Assembly (NCBI GenBank): GCA_017510605.1
Contig: JAFWMQ010000005.1
Span: 1-64,000, forward strand
DNA length: 64,000 nt
Source of the DNA: Clostridiales bacterium
Lineage (GTDB): Bacteria > Bacillota > Clostridia > Saccharofermentanales > Saccharofermentanaceae
Reading direction: 5' to 3'
The notes below the pieces were generated by a model. That model made no database searches and was not told the origin of the DNA. It saw nothing but the letters and a program-made list of their open reading frames with translations. Every line of letters starts with the position of its first letter. Within the stretch, counting starts at the first letter, position 1. The translations under genes and the position numbers were made by a program. Positions 49,162 through 59,781 of this stretch are shown one piece after another.

Positions 49162-50543
49162 TCCTCCTTCTTCTCGATGGTGTAGTTAACGGTGTTGGAT
49201 TCTTTCTCTTCACGTGCTGCAAAGAACTTCTCTGCAACCTGAGGGAAAGCGATGTAAGAGAGAACGTCCTCGTCAGATCTTGCCTTGTCGCCAAGTTCTT
49301 TCTTTGTCTTCTCGAAAGCAGGCTCCAAAGAATCAGCATATCTGCCCTGAACGAGTTCTTCAGGCTTCCAGCATCTGTCGATGAGTTCCTGATTAACTTC
49401 GCCCGGTGCTCTGCCGTATTCGCCGCGGAGGTAAGCCTTGATCTCCTTGGAGATGTTCTTATATCTCTCGCCTAAGAGAACGTTCTGGACTGCCTGGTTA
49501 CCAACCATCTGTGAGAGAGGTGTAACGAGCGGGGGATAACCCATGTCCTTACGTACTGCAGGGATCTCAGCGAGTGCTTCGTCGAACTTGTCGAGAGCGT
49601 GCATATCCTTAAGGTTAGCGATCATGTTGGAGAGCATTCCGCCCGGAACCTGATACTTAAGGATGTCAGCCTTGATGCCCATGACTGTAGGATTGAGCGT
49701 ACCGTTGTCGAGGAACTTCTTTCTAACGGGTACGAAGAAATCAGCGATCTCCTTGAGCTTGTCTGTGTCGAGACCTGACTCATAGCCGAACTGGCCGAGA
49801 GTGAATGCCATTGTCTCTGTAGCGGGCTGTGATGTGCCGCCTGCCATTGTGGAGATAGCGCAGTCGATTCCGTCAACACCTGCTTCAACAGCCTTGAGAA
49901 GAGTCATAGGACCCATGCCTGTTGTGTGGTGTGTGTGGAAGAAGAGAGGTACTTTGATCTTTGCGTCCTTGATAGCCTTGATGAGATCATAAGCTTCCTT
50001 AGGTGAGCAGATACCTGCCATGTCCTTGATAGCGATGGAGTCAACGCCCATGCTCTCAAGTTCCTTGCACATTTCAACGTACTTCTCGATTGTATGTACA
50101 GGTGAAGTTGTGTAGCAGATGCAGCCCTGTGCATGCTTGCCGCACTTCTTTACCTCGTCAATGCAGACTTCAATGTTTCTGAAATCATTGAGCGCGTCGA
50201 AGATACGGAAGATATCCATACCGTTCTCTGCAGCCTTGCGGCAGAAGAGTCTTACGACGTCATCGGGATAATGCTTGTAGCCTAAAATGTTCTGACCGCG
50301 GATGAGCATCTGAAGGGGAGTCTTCTTGCAGACAGCCTTGATCTTTCTGAGTCTCTCCCACGGATCCTCGTCCAGATATCTGAGGCATGAGTCGAATGTT
50401 GCGCCGCCCCAGCACTCGAGTGAGTAGTAGCCGGCGTTGTCCAAAGTCTCAAGGATGCCCTCGAAATCGGAGAAAGGCATACGTGTTGCGATGAGCGACT
50501 GCTGAGAGTCACGCAGCACGGTTTCTGTGATTTTTACTTTCAT
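49158..50543 (-). CDS. oadA: Oxaloacetate decarboxylase alpha subunit (carboxyltransferase)
   Basis: About 461 residues. The HMGL-like TIM barrel begins KITETVLRDSQQSLIATRM, whose RDSQQS binds metal and substrate. IKDMAGICSP holds the catalytic Lys, FHTHHTTGMG the metal-ligand histidines, and DCAISTMAGGTSQPATE the biotin pocket. The conserved carboxylase domain follows (from about 300). It transfers CO2 from oxaloacetate to biotin, giving pyruvate. There is no biotinyl domain; a separate gene supplies it. ATG 50543 (MKVKITETVLRD) lies 10 nt after AAGGAG. The same fold occurs in pyruvate carboxylase subunit B, but the oadB and oadG partners decide here. Confidence 0.92.
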   Translation of the reverse strand: MKVKITETVLRDSQQSLIATRMPFSDFEGILETLDNAGYYSLECWGGATFDSCLRYLDEDPWERLRKIKAVCKKTPLQMLIRGQNILGYKHYPDDVVRLFCRKAAENGMDIFRIFDALNDFRNIEVCIDEVKKCGKHAQGCICYTTSPVHTIEKYVEMCKELESMGVDSIAIKDMAGICSPKEAYDLIKAIKDAKIKVPLFFHTHHTTGMGPMTLLKAVEAGVDGIDCAISTMAGGTSQPATETMAFTLGQFGYESGLDTDKLKEIADFFVPVRKKFLDNGTLNPTVMGIKADILKYQVPGGMLSNMIANLKDMHALDKFDEALAEIPAVRKDMGYPPLVTPLSQMVGNQAVQNVLLGERYKNISKEIKAYLRGEYGRAPGEVNQELIDRCWKPEELVQGRYADSLEPAFEKTKKELGDKARSDEDVLSYIAFPQVAEKFFAAREEKESNTVNYTIEKKED

Positions 50544-50626
50544 TGAAGTCACACTCCTTGTAATTAAAAAATAACCTTAGTAAGTATATAGGGTTTGCCC
50601 TGATATGTGAATAAGAAATTTTGGGT

Positions 50627-50661
50627 TTGACAATCAAATTTTTATGCTTTTTTGGTATTAT
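50627..50661 (+). promoter_or_regulatory. Upstream promoter candidate (P1) of the str operon
   Basis: An extended -10, TGG-TATTAT (TATTAT at 50656-50661), lies downstream of TTGACA (50627-50632). The spacer of 23 nt is long, so activity would rely on the extended -10. Confidence 0.4.
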
Positions 50662-50720
50662 TATCCAACCGCCCGGAAAGACGCTGTGCCGCAAGGCAGA
50701 GAGTCCTTGAAAATTAGCGG

Positions 50721-50749
50721 TTTACATTCCAAAAACACGGGTGTATACT
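50721..50749 (+). promoter_or_regulatory. Main promoter (P2) of the str operon
   Basis: TTTACA (50721-50726), 17 nt and TATACT (50744-50749) form a strong sigma-A promoter, giving a leader of about 60 nt before rpsL. Confidence 0.75.
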
Positions 50750-50816
50750 TAATTGCTCGCAAAGGGGACTTTGTGCTCATATTTGCGCGTAAAAAATAAA
50801 GAAAGGAGATGTATTG

Positions 50817-51245
50817 ATGCCAACGTTCAATCAATTGGTTAAGTCCGGCAGACAGTCAAAGACATTCAAGTCTGCTTCCCCGGCGCTTCAGTTCTCGATG
50901 AATACCATCAGGAACAAGCAGACAAATCTTGATTCGCCTCAAAAGCGCGGCGTTTGCACGGTTGTTAAGACAACAACACCTAAGAAGCCTAATTCAGCTC
51001 TTCGTAAGGTTGCAAGAGTTCGTCTTACAAACGGCTACGAGGTTACTGCTTATATTCCGGGTATCGGACACAACCTTCAGGAGCACTCTGTTGTTCTCAT
51101 CAGAGGCGGACGTGTTAAGGACCTCCCTGGTGTACGTTATCACATCGTAAGAGGCACCCTTGATACAGCAGGCGTTACAGATCGCCAGCAGGGCAGATCC
51201 AAGTACGGCGCTAAGAAGCCGAAGGCTGCGAAGGTTAAGAAGTAA
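50817..51245 (+). CDS. rpsL: 30S ribosomal protein S12
   Basis: About 142 residues, full length. [35 protein letters not shown] and [17 protein letters not shown] are the conserved decoding-centre segments. The lysines that change in streptomycin-resistant mutants (in TPKKPNSA and GGRVKD) are the ordinary ones. GAAAGGAG lies upstream of ATG 50817; a TTG one codon earlier is not needed. First gene of the str cluster rpsL-rpsG-fusA-tuf. No rpoB/rpoC precedes it; the divergent oad operon does. Confidence 0.98.
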   Translation: MPTFNQLVKSGRQSKTFKSASPALQFSMNTIRNKQTNLDSPQKRGVCTVVKTTTPKKPNSALRKVARVRLTNGYEVTAYIPGIGHNLQEHSVVLIRGGRVKDLPGVRYHIVRGTLDTAGVTDRQQGRSKYGAKKPKAAKVKK

Positions 51246-51425
51246 TCCCGCGTGAGTTATTTTCGCGCAGGGGTTGGACATAAGTGATCAGTACATTGTT
51301 CATATATGGACATTGCCCGACTGAGACGCTTAACACGGTCCACAAGTAACAACTGAAACGTGAGTACCTATGGTTTCAAGTTTTAGACAGTAAAACTTTT
51401 ATAATCATGTTAGGAGGGAAGCAAA

Positions 51426-51896
51426 GTGCCAAGAAAAGGCAATACCCCAAAGAGAACGGTTCTTCCTGATCCTGTCTACAATGACGTTGTAGTAAGTAAG
51501 CTTATCAACAACATCATGTTGGACGGCAAGAAGGGCGTTGCTCAGAAAATTACATACGGCGCTTTTGATATCATCAAAGAGCGTACAAACGAAGAGCCTC
51601 TTGAAGTATTCAGAAAGGCTCTTGCAAACGTAATGCCCACCCTCGAGTGCAAAGCTCGCCGTGTAGGTGGTGCTAACTATCAGATTCCTATGGATGTTAA
51701 GCCTGAGAGAAGACAGACACTCGGACTTCGTTGGATAGTTCAGTACTCGAGAAACAGATCCGAGCGCACCATGAAGGAGCGCCTTGCTGCTGAGCTTATG
51801 GATGCAGCAAACGAGACTGGCGGAGCATTTAAGAGAAAAGAAGAAATGCACAGAATGGCTGAGGCTAACAAGGCTTTCGCGCATTTCAATCGTTAA
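51426..51896 (+). CDS. rpsG: 30S ribosomal protein S7
   Basis: 156 residues, the usual length. [45 protein letters not shown] (core of the 16S-binding surface) and the C-terminal [20 protein letters not shown] are present. The start codon is GTG, preceded by TTAGGAGGG. The 180-nt gap after rpsL holds a TATAAT (51400-51405) that could be a second internal promoter. Confidence 0.98.
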   Translation: MPRKGNTPKRTVLPDPVYNDVVVSKLINNIMLDGKKGVAQKITYGAFDIIKERTNEEPLEVFRKALANVMPTLECKARRVGGANYQIPMDVKPERRQTLGLRWIVQYSRNRSERTMKERLAAELMDAANETGGAFKRKEEMHRMAEANKAFAHFNR

Positions 51897-51925
51897 TCAC
51901 CGGTTAAGAAAGGACATTAATACTA

Positions 51926-53998
51926 ATGGCTACAACAAGAGCATATCCGCTTGAGAAGACCAGAAACATCGGTATTATGGCTCACATCGACGCCGGTAAG
52001 ACAACAACTACCGAGAGAATTCTTTATTACTCCGGCGTAAACCGTAAGATGGGTGAGGTTCACGAAGGTGCTGCTACCATGGACTGGATGGTTCAGGAGC
52101 AGGAGAGAGGTATCACGATTACCTCCGCAGCTACAACAGCTCCCTGGAAGGGCCACAGAATCAACATCATCGACACCCCTGGCCACGTTGACTTCACAGT
52201 AGAAGTTGAGCGTTCGCTCCGTGTACTTGATGGCGCAGTTACGGTTATGTCTGCAAGAGGCGGCGTTGAGCCGCAGACAGAAACGGTCTGGAGACAGGCA
52301 GAGCACTATGGTGTTCCGAGAATGGTTTTCGTCAACAAGATGGATATCATCGGTGCAAACTTCGAGCATGTTTGCGAAATGATCCAGGACAGACTTAAGA
52401 ATGTCCCTGTTGCAATTCAGTACCCTATCGGTAAGGAAGACAGCTTCCAGGGCATCATCGACCTGATCACGCTCAGAGCAGAGGTTTATACCAGTGAAGA
52501 CGGTATGCAGTATGAGGACCGCGAGGTTCCTGCTGATATGGTCGATTTCATCAAAGCTAAGAGAGATGAGATGGTTGAGCGCATCTGCGAGACTGATGAC
52601 GAGCTTACAGAGAAGTATCTCGAGGGCGAGGAGATCAGCAACGAGGAGCTCAAGGCCGCTCTCCGTAAGGCTTGCTGCTCATGCAAGCTCATCCCCGTTA
52701 CATGCGGAACATCATTGAGAAACAAGGGCGTTCAGATGCTGCTCGACGCTATCGTTGACTACATGCCCTCACCTCTCGACGTTCCCGCTATCAAGGGTGT
52801 TAACCCTGAGACCGAGGAAGAAGAGGAGAGACCTTCATCTGATGAAGAGCCTTTCTCTGCTCTCGCATTCAAGATCGCTACTGACCCGTTCGTCGGTAAG
52901 CTCTGCTTCTTCAGAGTTTATTCCGGTGTAATGGAAGCAGGATCTTACGTTCTTAATTCATCTAAGAACAAGAAGGAGCGTATCGGACGTATCGTTCAGA
53001 TGCACGCTAACGAGCGTAAAGAGATTACCGAAGTATTCTCCGGAGACATTGCAGCTGCAATCGGTCTTAAGGATACGACAACAGGTAACACTCTCTGCGA
53101 CGAGGATCACCCCATCATCCTTGAGTCGATGGAGTTCCCTGAGCCGGTTATCGAAGTTGCCATCGAGCCTAAGAGCCGCGCTTCACAGGAGAAGATGCTC
53201 ATCGCTCTCCAGAAGCTCGCAGAAGAAGACCCGACGTTCCGTACATACACGAACCAGGAAACAGGTCAGACCATCATCGCAGGTATGGGTGAGCTTCACC
53301 TCGATATCATCGTTGACCGTCTGTTCCGTGAGTTCAAGGTCGAGGCTAACGTAGGCGCACCTCAGGTATCCTACAAAGAGACGATCAGAAGAACTGTTGA
53401 AGCTCAGGGTAAGTTCGTACGTCAGTCCGGTGGTCACGGTCAGTACGGTGACTGCTGGCTCAGACTTGAGCCCCAGGAGCCCGGCAAGGGTTACGAGTTC
53501 GTTGACGCTACAGTCGGCGGCTGCATCCCGAAGCAGTTCATCGCTCCTATCGATGCAGGTGTTCAGGAAGCAATGCAGGCCGGTGTCTTGGGCGGTTATC
53601 CGGTTGTTGATATCAAGGTTACCGTTTATGACGGTTCTTACCACGATGTCGACTCATCCGAAATGGCCTTCAAGATCGCAGGATCCATGGGATTCAAGGC
53701 AGGTATGCAGAAGGGCGATCCTTGCCTCCTCGAGCCTATCATGAAGGTAGACGTCGAGATTCCTGATGAGTACTTGGGCGACGTTATCGGCGGACTTAAT
53801 GCACGCCGTGGCGCTATCAAGGATATTGAGCCTTTGAATGGTTCTCAGCAGGTCCATGCTGAGGTTCCGCTCGCAAACATGTTCGGTTACGCAACAGACC
53901 TCCGTTCCTCCACACAGGGACGTGGTACGTTCGTAATGCAGATAAGCCACTTCGCGGAGACGCCGAAGAGCATAATGGAGTCTATCTTAAAGAAGTAA
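51926..53998 (+). CDS. fusA: Elongation factor G
   Basis: 690 residues. The G domain has [15 protein letters not shown] (G1), DTPGHVDF (G3) and NKMD (G4); domains II-V follow, with the domain-IV tip [21 protein letters not shown]. It drives translocation of tRNAs and mRNA on the ribosome. It follows rpsG after 29 nt with AAAGGA, and precedes tuf by 160 nt, which include a separate promoter. Confidence 0.98.
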   Translation: MATTRAYPLEKTRNIGIMAHIDAGKTTTTERILYYSGVNRKMGEVHEGAATMDWMVQEQERGITITSAATTAPWKGHRINIIDTPGHVDFTVEVERSLRVLDGAVTVMSARGGVEPQTETVWRQAEHYGVPRMVFVNKMDIIGANFEHVCEMIQDRLKNVPVAIQYPIGKEDSFQGIIDLITLRAEVYTSEDGMQYEDREVPADMVDFIKAKRDEMVERICETDDELTEKYLEGEEISNEELKAALRKACCSCKLIPVTCGTSLRNKGVQMLLDAIVDYMPSPLDVPAIKGVNPETEEEEERPSSDEEPFSALAFKIATDPFVGKLCFFRVYSGVMEAGSYVLNSSKNKKERIGRIVQMHANERKEITEVFSGDIAAAIGLKDTTTGNTLCDEDHPIILESMEFPEPVIEVAIEPKSRASQEKMLIALQKLAEEDPTFRTYTNQETGQTIIAGMGELHLDIIVDRLFREFKVEANVGAPQVSYKETIRRTVEAQGKFVRQSGGHGQYGDCWLRLEPQEPGKGYEFVDATVGGCIPKQFIAPIDAGVQEAMQAGVLGGYPVVDIKVTVYDGSYHDVDSSEMAFKIAGSMGFKAGMQKGDPCLLEPIMKVDVEIPDEYLGDVIGGLNARRGAIKDIEPLNGSQQVHAEVPLANMFGYATDLRSSTQGRGTFVMQISHFAETPKSIMESILKK

Positions 53999-54055
53999 GT
54001 CTCCGTACCGCCTGGAATCAGCCGGCGTGAACATCATATATTTCGGGTTTTTTAC

Positions 54056-54084
54056 TTGAAAGTAATCTCGAAAACTTATAAAAT
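54056..54084 (+). promoter_or_regulatory. tuf promoter
   Basis: TTGAAA (54056-54061), 17 nt and TAAAAT (54079-54084) lie in the fusA-tuf gap and would allow tuf to be expressed above the rest of the operon. Confidence 0.65.
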
Positions 54085-54158
54085 GGTGTTTACCGCTGTG
54101 TTGAATCAAGGCGAGTAAAAAATTTAGTTAACAATAATTTCTTAGGAGGAAATTACAA

Positions 54159-55361
54159 ATGGCAAGAGAAAAGTTCGTACGTAGCAAGCCGCACGTAAAC
54201 ATTGGTACCATTGGTCACGTTGACCACGGTAAGACAACTCTTACAGCTGCTATCACAAAGGTACTCGCTATGAAGGGTGGAGCTGAGTTCAAGGATTACA
54301 GCAACATCGACTCCGCACCCGAGGAAAGAGCTCGTGGTATCACGATCAACACAGCACACGTTGAGTACGAGACAGAGACACGTCACTATGCACACGTTGA
54401 CTGCCCCGGCCACGCTGACTACATCAAGAACATGATCACAGGTGCTGCTCAGATGGACGGCGCTATCCTCGTAGTTTCTGCTGCAGACGGCCCGATGCCC
54501 CAGACACGTGAGCACATTCTGCTCGCTCGTCAGGTAGGCGTTCCTTATATCGTTGTTTATATGAACAAGTGCGATCAGGTTGACGACGAAGAGCTTCTTG
54601 AGCTCGTTGACATGGACATCCGTGACCTCCTCAACCAGTATGATTTCCCTGGTGACGATACACCTATCATCCGTGGTTCTGCTCTCCAGGCTCTCGAATC
54701 TACATCACAGGATCCTTCCGCTCCTGAGTATGCTTCCATCATCGAGCTTATGAAGGCTGTTGATGAGTACATCGCTACACCTGAGCGTCCTGTAGACAAG
54801 CCGTTCCTTATGCCTGTTGAGGACGTATTCACAATCTCCGGCCGTGGTACAGTTGCTACAGGCCGTCTTGAGAGAGGTACAGTTAAGGTTGGTGATCCTG
54901 CAGAGATCGTTGGTCTCCAGGACGAGCCTAAGTCAACAACTATCACAGGTGTTGAGATGTTCCGTAAGTCAATGGATCAGGCTGAGGCTGGTGACAACAT
55001 CGGCTGCCTCCTCCGTGGTATCGACCGTAAGGAAGTTGAGAGAGGTCAGGTTATCGCTAAGCCCGGCACAACAACTCCTCACACAAAGTTCACAGGCCAA
55101 GTTTACGTTCTTACTAAGGAAGAGGGTGGACGTCATAAGCCTTTCGTAACAGGTTACCGTCCTCAGTTCTACTTCAGAACAACAGACGTTACAGGCGTTA
55201 TCAAGCTTCCTGACGGCACAGACATGTGCATGCCTGGTGACCACGTAACAATCGAAGCAGACCTCATTACTCCTATCGCTATGGAGCAGGGTCTTAAGTT
55301 CGCTATCCGTGAGGGTGGTCACACAGTAGGCGCTGGTACAGTTTCTACAATCATCGAGTAA
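54159..55361 (+). CDS. tuf: Elongation factor Tu
   Basis: 400 residues. [10 protein letters not shown] (G1), RGITI (switch I), DCPGHADY (G3) and NKCD (G4) are intact. Domains II and III follow, ending [10 protein letters not shown]. It delivers aminoacyl-tRNA to the ribosome. AGGAGGAAA gives a strong ribosome site. Codon use is highly biased, as expected. Own promoter upstream and a terminator after. Confidence 0.98.
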   Translation: MAREKFVRSKPHVNIGTIGHVDHGKTTLTAAITKVLAMKGGAEFKDYSNIDSAPEERARGITINTAHVEYETETRHYAHVDCPGHADYIKNMITGAAQMDGAILVVSAADGPMPQTREHILLARQVGVPYIVVYMNKCDQVDDEELLELVDMDIRDLLNQYDFPGDDTPIIRGSALQALESTSQDPSAPEYASIIELMKAVDEYIATPERPVDKPFLMPVEDVFTISGRGTVATGRLERGTVKVGDPAEIVGLQDEPKSTTITGVEMFRKSMDQAEAGDNIGCLLRGIDRKEVERGQVIAKPGTTTPHTKFTGQVYVLTKEEGGRHKPFVTGYRPQFYFRTTDVTGVIKLPDGTDMCMPGDHVTIEADLITPIAMEQGLKFAIREGGHTVGAGTVSTIIE

Positions 55362-55389
55362 TCGATAAGAACTGAATTAATGCTGATTC

Positions 55390-55419
55390 AAGGGGTTGTC
55401 TTTATGGCAACCCCTTTAT
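55390..55419 (+). terminator. Intrinsic terminator after tuf
   Basis: AAGGGGTTG (55390-55398) pairs with CAACCCCTT (55408-55416), followed by TTTATTTT. Confidence 0.9.
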
Positions 55420-55559
55420 TTTCGGGCATTTCAAGGATCGTGTAATGCGTTTGAAATGCTCTTACCTAATTTTTGCCTTAATTTTGATGCAGATATGATA
55501 TTTTGCGATTTTACAATCATACTGTTTTAAGAACTTTATTGGGGATAAAAGGAGATGTA

Positions 55560-58067
55560 ATGATGAAAAGATTAGGCGAGAAAGTAACAGCCGTTATGCT
55601 TGTCGCTTCAATGGCACTGTCCTTTTCTGCATGCAACAGCCGCGGTGGAGCAAAAGGTTTAAGCAACAAGACGGGCAAAAACGGAAAAGATCAGAGCCAT
55701 AGCGGAGATAAGATTTCAGCTGATACTCCGTGGTTTGACAGCAACGTGATCGATGTCGATATTCCTGTTGATAACAGCAAGTCTGTTGAGTATACCTATC
55801 CGACTCTCGCAGGTGTAGATGATAAGTACATTGTTGTTCTTACGTCGGGATACTATAAGATGCCTGATGGTAATAATATCAATTGGGATACATTTAACTA
55901 CAATGACTATGCGATCAATATCCTGGCTGTGCTCGACAGAAACACCAGAGAGATCGTAAATACTATTGATCTGACAAATGGTCTTCCCAAGAACGGCTAC
56001 ATTGAAAGTGCCACTTATATAGACGGAAAGATCACTACACGATGCACCACATATGATGATGCCACTTTCAACATGTCAACCACTGAGACGGATATAGACC
56101 CGATGTCCGGAAAAGAGTTAGACAAGAGGGAAATAGATAATGATAACGATGGTTACGGCATAGATAACACCTTCAAGGTCGGCGATTATAAAGTTGAAAC
56201 ATCAATGAATTGGGATAACAACGATAACGCATTCTACAATCTGTATGTAACTTCTCCCGACGGTGACAGGGATAAGATCAAGCTCAAGGAATCCGGAGTA
56301 AATATCTATGGAGTTCCTCTCGTTCTTTATACGGGTAATGACAAGGCTATCGTACCTGCATACACAGATGGCGATGTAAGATATTATGAACTTGATCTTA
56401 AAAACAGTTCGATAAATCCGGCTGACGCAAAAGATTACGCCTGGCTTGATCTGGATTCGATCTATAATTCTTATACCGATTCCGACGGCACGGTTTATTT
56501 CACCTCACCTACCGGTATCTCAAAGATCGATCTGAAGAATAAGAAGATCGAAGAGATTTTTAACTACAGCTGGTGCTCGGTAAACAGAAGCTTACTTAAT
56601 TACCTGCAGTTAGTTGAGTGTTCTGAAGACGGTTTTGTTCTTGCAGGCGAAAAATATTCTTACAATCCTTACGAGAGTTCAAACCAGTCTTCATTTATTG
56701 TCGTAGAGTTTAATAAAGCATCTTCAAATCCTCATGCAGGAAAGAAGATACTTGAGATGTACTCTTCATACGGATATGTCGCTGATCAGATCGGTGATGC
56801 CATTATTCAGTTCAACGAAAACAATGATGATTATTTCATCGAAGTCACAGACCGTTATTCAGATATCGATACTACCGATTATAACAATATCAACAGTGAA
56901 GATGATTGGCAGAATGCATCAGACCAAACCAACGCAAGTATGAGTAATGCACTTGCCATGGACATCATGAACGGTGAAGGTCCGGATATGCTTTTGAACA
57001 CAAGTGCTTATGGCCAGCTTAACAATCAGAACTACCTGGCAGATCTTACTCCTTATATCGGCAATCTGGATTCCGGAAAATACTTTACTAATGTTATTGA
57101 TTCGTCAAAGATCGACGGAAAGCTCTATCAGCTTCCTATCTGCTTCACGATCGACGGTATCCAGACAGATCCTAAATATGCCGGAGCTTCCGGAGTCGGA
57201 TTTACTATAGAAGAATATGAGCAGTTCCTTAACAAAACGCTGAACGGCACGGATGTCATCCCTGTAGGCCAGGCAAATTATTTCGTCAAACTCTTTAATA
57301 ACATGAGTGAGAAATTCATTGTTAACGGCAAGGCCGATTTCTCAGCACCAGAGTTCGAACAGCTCGCTGAATATGTTAAGGGAAACGTTCAGCTGAACAG
57401 CAAGTCCTGGGATGAAATGTATGCTTATGATGACGTGGCTACTGAAGTTTCCTATGGTGTTGGTGTAGGCACAACTGTAGTTAAGGGTGACCTTGGTTAT
57501 TCAGAAGAAGTCGCAGTTTATTCCACAGTCTACGGAATCAGTAATTATTTCACGAACATGGTTCAGTATAAGAGCGGAACAGCAATCCTCGGAGTTCCTT
57601 CCACAGACGGACGCGGCCCGAAAGTAGATCCTTACATTTCAATTGCCATTTCCGCTCAGACTGAAAATGTTGATGCCTGCGGTGAGTTCGTAAAAATGCT
57701 CTTATCTGATGATGTCCAGAAGGGTCTTGCCATGGCTGATAACTTTGTCATCAGCCGCCAGGCATTCAGAGAGGCAGGAAAGACTGCTGTTGAATACTAT
57801 AACGGAGAAGGCAGTGACTACCTGGTAGCTTATGATCCACAGACCGGTATGCCTGTAGAAAACAACAAGCTTAAACTTTCAGACAAGAATATCGATGATA
57901 TGGAGAAGATAATCGACAGCTGTTCCGGAATGAACTCAGCGGATGCTTCGATCAACCTGATCCTTGTTGAGGAAATGCAGCCATACTTCTTAGGTCAGAA
58001 GGATCTGAAGAGCGTTGCGGAAGTTGCTCAGGACAGAGTACAGAAAGTTCTTGACGAACGTGACTGA
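55560..58067 (+). CDS. Extracellular solute-binding lipoprotein with large N-terminal extension
   Basis: About 835 residues. The signal ends in a lipobox (SMALSFSACNSRGG). Residues ~50-380 are beta-rich with propeller-like strands and repeated Asp/Asn stretches (DNDNDGYGIDN looks like an EF-hand-type loop). From about 390 a family 1 solute-binding domain follows: GYVADQIGDAIIQFNENNDDYFIEV, then GEGPDMLLN, DLTPYIGN and KLYQLPICFTIDG, and the closing helices. Ordinary sugar-binding proteins are about 430 residues, so this is a propeller-SBP fusion. No ABC permease is adjacent. Tandem ATGs at 55560/55563 follow AAAAGGAG. A role in sensing or polymer capture is possible. Confidence 0.78.
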   Translation: MMKRLGEKVTAVMLVASMALSFSACNSRGGAKGLSNKTGKNGKDQSHSGDKISADTPWFDSNVIDVDIPVDNSKSVEYTYPTLAGVDDKYIVVLTSGYYKMPDGNNINWDTFNYNDYAINILAVLDRNTREIVNTIDLTNGLPKNGYIESATYIDGKITTRCTTYDDATFNMSTTETDIDPMSGKELDKREIDNDNDGYGIDNTFKVGDYKVETSMNWDNNDNAFYNLYVTSPDGDRDKIKLKESGVNIYGVPLVLYTGNDKAIVPAYTDGDVRYYELDLKNSSINPADAKDYAWLDLDSIYNSYTDSDGTVYFTSPTGISKIDLKNKKIEEIFNYSWCSVNRSLLNYLQLVECSEDGFVLAGEKYSYNPYESSNQSSFIVVEFNKASSNPHAGKKILEMYSSYGYVADQIGDAIIQFNENNDDYFIEVTDRYSDIDTTDYNNINSEDDWQNASDQTNASMSNALAMDIMNGEGPDMLLNTSAYGQLNNQNYLADLTPYIGNLDSGKYFTNVIDSSKIDGKLYQLPICFTIDGIQTDPKYAGASGVGFTIEEYEQFLNKTLNGTDVIPVGQANYFVKLFNNMSEKFIVNGKADFSAPEFEQLAEYVKGNVQLNSKSWDEMYAYDDVATEVSYGVGVGTTVVKGDLGYSEEVAVYSTVYGISNYFTNMVQYKSGTAILGVPSTDGRGPKVDPYISIAISAQTENVDACGEFVKMLLSDDVQKGLAMADNFVISRQAFREAGKTAVEYYNGEGSDYLVAYDPQTGMPVENNKLKLSDKNIDDMEKIIDSCSGMNSADASINLILVEEMQPYFLGQKDLKSVAEVAQDRVQKVLDERD

Positions 58068-58094
58068 TAACTGACTTATCTGCATAAATAATCA

Positions 58095-58119
58095 GGGGGT
58101 GCTGTAGAGCACCCCCTTT
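58095..58119. terminator. Bidirectional terminator between SBP and coiled-coil genes
   Basis: GGGGGTGCT (58095-58103) pairs with AGCACCCCC (58108-58116) around GTAG, with T-rich flanks on both strands between two convergent genes. Confidence 0.9.
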
Positions 58120-58146
58120 ATCATTCTTACTGAAAACTAATTGATC

Positions 58147-59502
58147 TCAGACTGCTGATTTTGCAGCGGGTCTTGTCGGAGCAGCTTCTGATCCCGGTCT
58201 TCCGGCAGGTCTCATAGGAGCAGCTTCAACAGCGGGAGCGGGATCCTTCAGATCCAAACTGAGAGCCGGCTTTGCAGGCTCCGGATCTGCGATTCCTGCA
58301 GCAGCTCTGAGCTTAGCGATCTCTTCAGCCTTAGCAGCAGCGATCCTTGCTTCTTCTTCAGCCTTGGCAGCTGCAGCTTTTGCCTTCTGCTCAGCGAGGA
58401 GAGCAGCCTGTCTTGCTTCTTCAGCCTTAGCAGCGGCAATACGTGCTTCTTCGATAGCCTTCTCTGCAGCAATGCGTGCTTCCTTCTCAGCCTTCTCTGC
58501 AGCGATTCTCGCATCTTCTTCTGCCTTCATCTGATTTGCAGAATCGAGATCGCCCTGGGCCTTGGTAAGAGCAAGCTTTGCAGCCTCATATTCAGCAGAT
58601 GCAGCTTCCTCTTCCTTAGTAGCAACGATAACTGCTTCCTTGGATTCAAGTTCAACCTTCTCAGCTTCGATCCTTGCTCTCTCATCAGCCTTCCTGCGCT
58701 CTGTGATCTTAGCTTCTTCAGCTGTAAGAGCAGCAGCATTCTTCTCTTCTTCTTCAGCCTTTGCGATAGCGATCTTTGCCTGCTCTTCAGCCTTTGTAGC
58801 AGCGGCACGTGCTTCTTCAGCGCGTCTGACAGCTTCAAGTGTAGCTTCTTTAGCAAGAGTCTCTTTTGCGATTGTTGCTTCCTCAGCCTTGCGGGCTGTG
58901 ATAAGTGCTTCTTCAGCTGCAGTAACTGCACTTCTGCATTCAACGACCTTAGCAGCTGCAGCTTTAGCCTTCTGGCTTGCGCGGCGCTCTTCGTTCTGGG
59001 CTCTCAAAGCAACGGACTGAGCAAGAGTCAATGCAGACTGAGCAGCACTTCTTGCAGGCTGGGGTGAACGTGTAATGGGCTTACCCTCAGTTGCATCATT
59101 GTCCTTCTCAATTACTTTCTCTGCAGCTTCCTTCTGCTCTGCAACATATTGTGCGTGATTAATAGAAGCGGACTTCGGACGCTTGATCGGAGGTTTCAAT
59201 CCGACAGGAGTGATGTCATTCTTATCGGAAGAATCTTCCTTACGTCTTGCTTCGGCGGCTTTACGCATCTCGATCTGAGCCTTTGCAGCCTCTGCACGCT
59301 CTCTTGCGAGCTGAGCAGCAGTCGAATTGGACGTGATATGCGAAGAATTCGCACCCGGACGTCCGGATGTCTGAAGATTAACGATGTTCGGATTGGAAGG
59401 TCTGATGTCCTGCTGAACAGGAGAATGACCTACGCCTTGTGTTGCGAGACCACCGTTAACGCCGTCTTTTCCCTTAAAAACGTTACCCAAAATGTTTGCC
59501 AT
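58147..59502 (-). CDS. Ala/Glu/Lys-rich coiled-coil protein
   Basis: 451 residues with no signal peptide or membrane helix. The first ~60 residues are Gly/Asn-rich and disordered. Residues ~60-110 and ~150-400 form long coiled coils built on A-E-E-A-R-I-A-A-A-K repeats (KAEEEARIAAAKAEE recurs). The C-terminus is Pro/Ala-rich with PMRPAGRPGSEAAPTRPA. I do not recognise a family; the composition resembles TolA-like or cytoskeletal coiled coils, but low complexity makes homology unsafe. A good promoter lies upstream. Confidence 0.65.
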   Translation of the reverse strand: MANILGNVFKGKDGVNGGLATQGVGHSPVQQDIRPSNPNIVNLQTSGRPGANSSHITSNSTAAQLARERAEAAKAQIEMRKAAEARRKEDSSDKNDITPVGLKPPIKRPKSASINHAQYVAEQKEAAEKVIEKDNDATEGKPITRSPQPARSAAQSALTLAQSVALRAQNEERRASQKAKAAAAKVVECRSAVTAAEEALITARKAEEATIAKETLAKEATLEAVRRAEEARAAATKAEEQAKIAIAKAEEEEKNAAALTAEEAKITERRKADERARIEAEKVELESKEAVIVATKEEEAASAEYEAAKLALTKAQGDLDSANQMKAEEDARIAAEKAEKEARIAAEKAIEEARIAAAKAEEARQAALLAEQKAKAAAAKAEEEARIAAAKAEEIAKLRAAAGIADPEPAKPALSLDLKDPAPAVEAAPMRPAGRPGSEAAPTRPAAKSAV

Positions 59503-59563
59503 CCCTTTGCCCCCTGAATGTCAAGCTTTTGTAAAGATTTTGTTAATTCTCATTACTTTATTT

Positions 59564-59591
59564 ATTATACTTTGCTTCAATATTTTTTCAA
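59564..59591 (-). promoter_or_regulatory. Promoter of the coiled-coil protein gene
   Basis: On the minus strand TTGAAA (59586-59591), 16 nt and TATAAT (59564-59569). Confidence 0.65.
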
Positions 59592-59738
59592 TACATTTTG
59601 ACCCATTTTGGGGTCGTATTTGGGGACATTTTTGTGCAGTTGTGCAATCGACTAGTATTCTAGGCGGTGTTTCGAAATACTGTTTTGGAGGCTGGCGGAA
59701 AAAACCATCAAAAAAGTAATCAAAAATGTTTAGCAATA

Positions 59739-59768
59739 CTTTACAACGGGTTTAGCAGAGTGTATAAT
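59739..59768 (+). promoter_or_regulatory. Promoter of the XRE-cupin / pot locus
   Basis: TTTACA (59739-59744), 18 nt and TATAAT (59763-59768), about 55 nt before the regulator's ATG. Confidence 0.7.
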
Positions 59769-59781
59769 CGCACACGTTGTC

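Noticed and set aside
58562..59020. 152-codon plus-strand frame inside the coiled-coil gene
   Set aside because: It is the complement of Ala/Glu/Lys repeats and gives an Ala/Ser/Phe low-complexity product; the minus-strand gene has a promoter and ribosome site.
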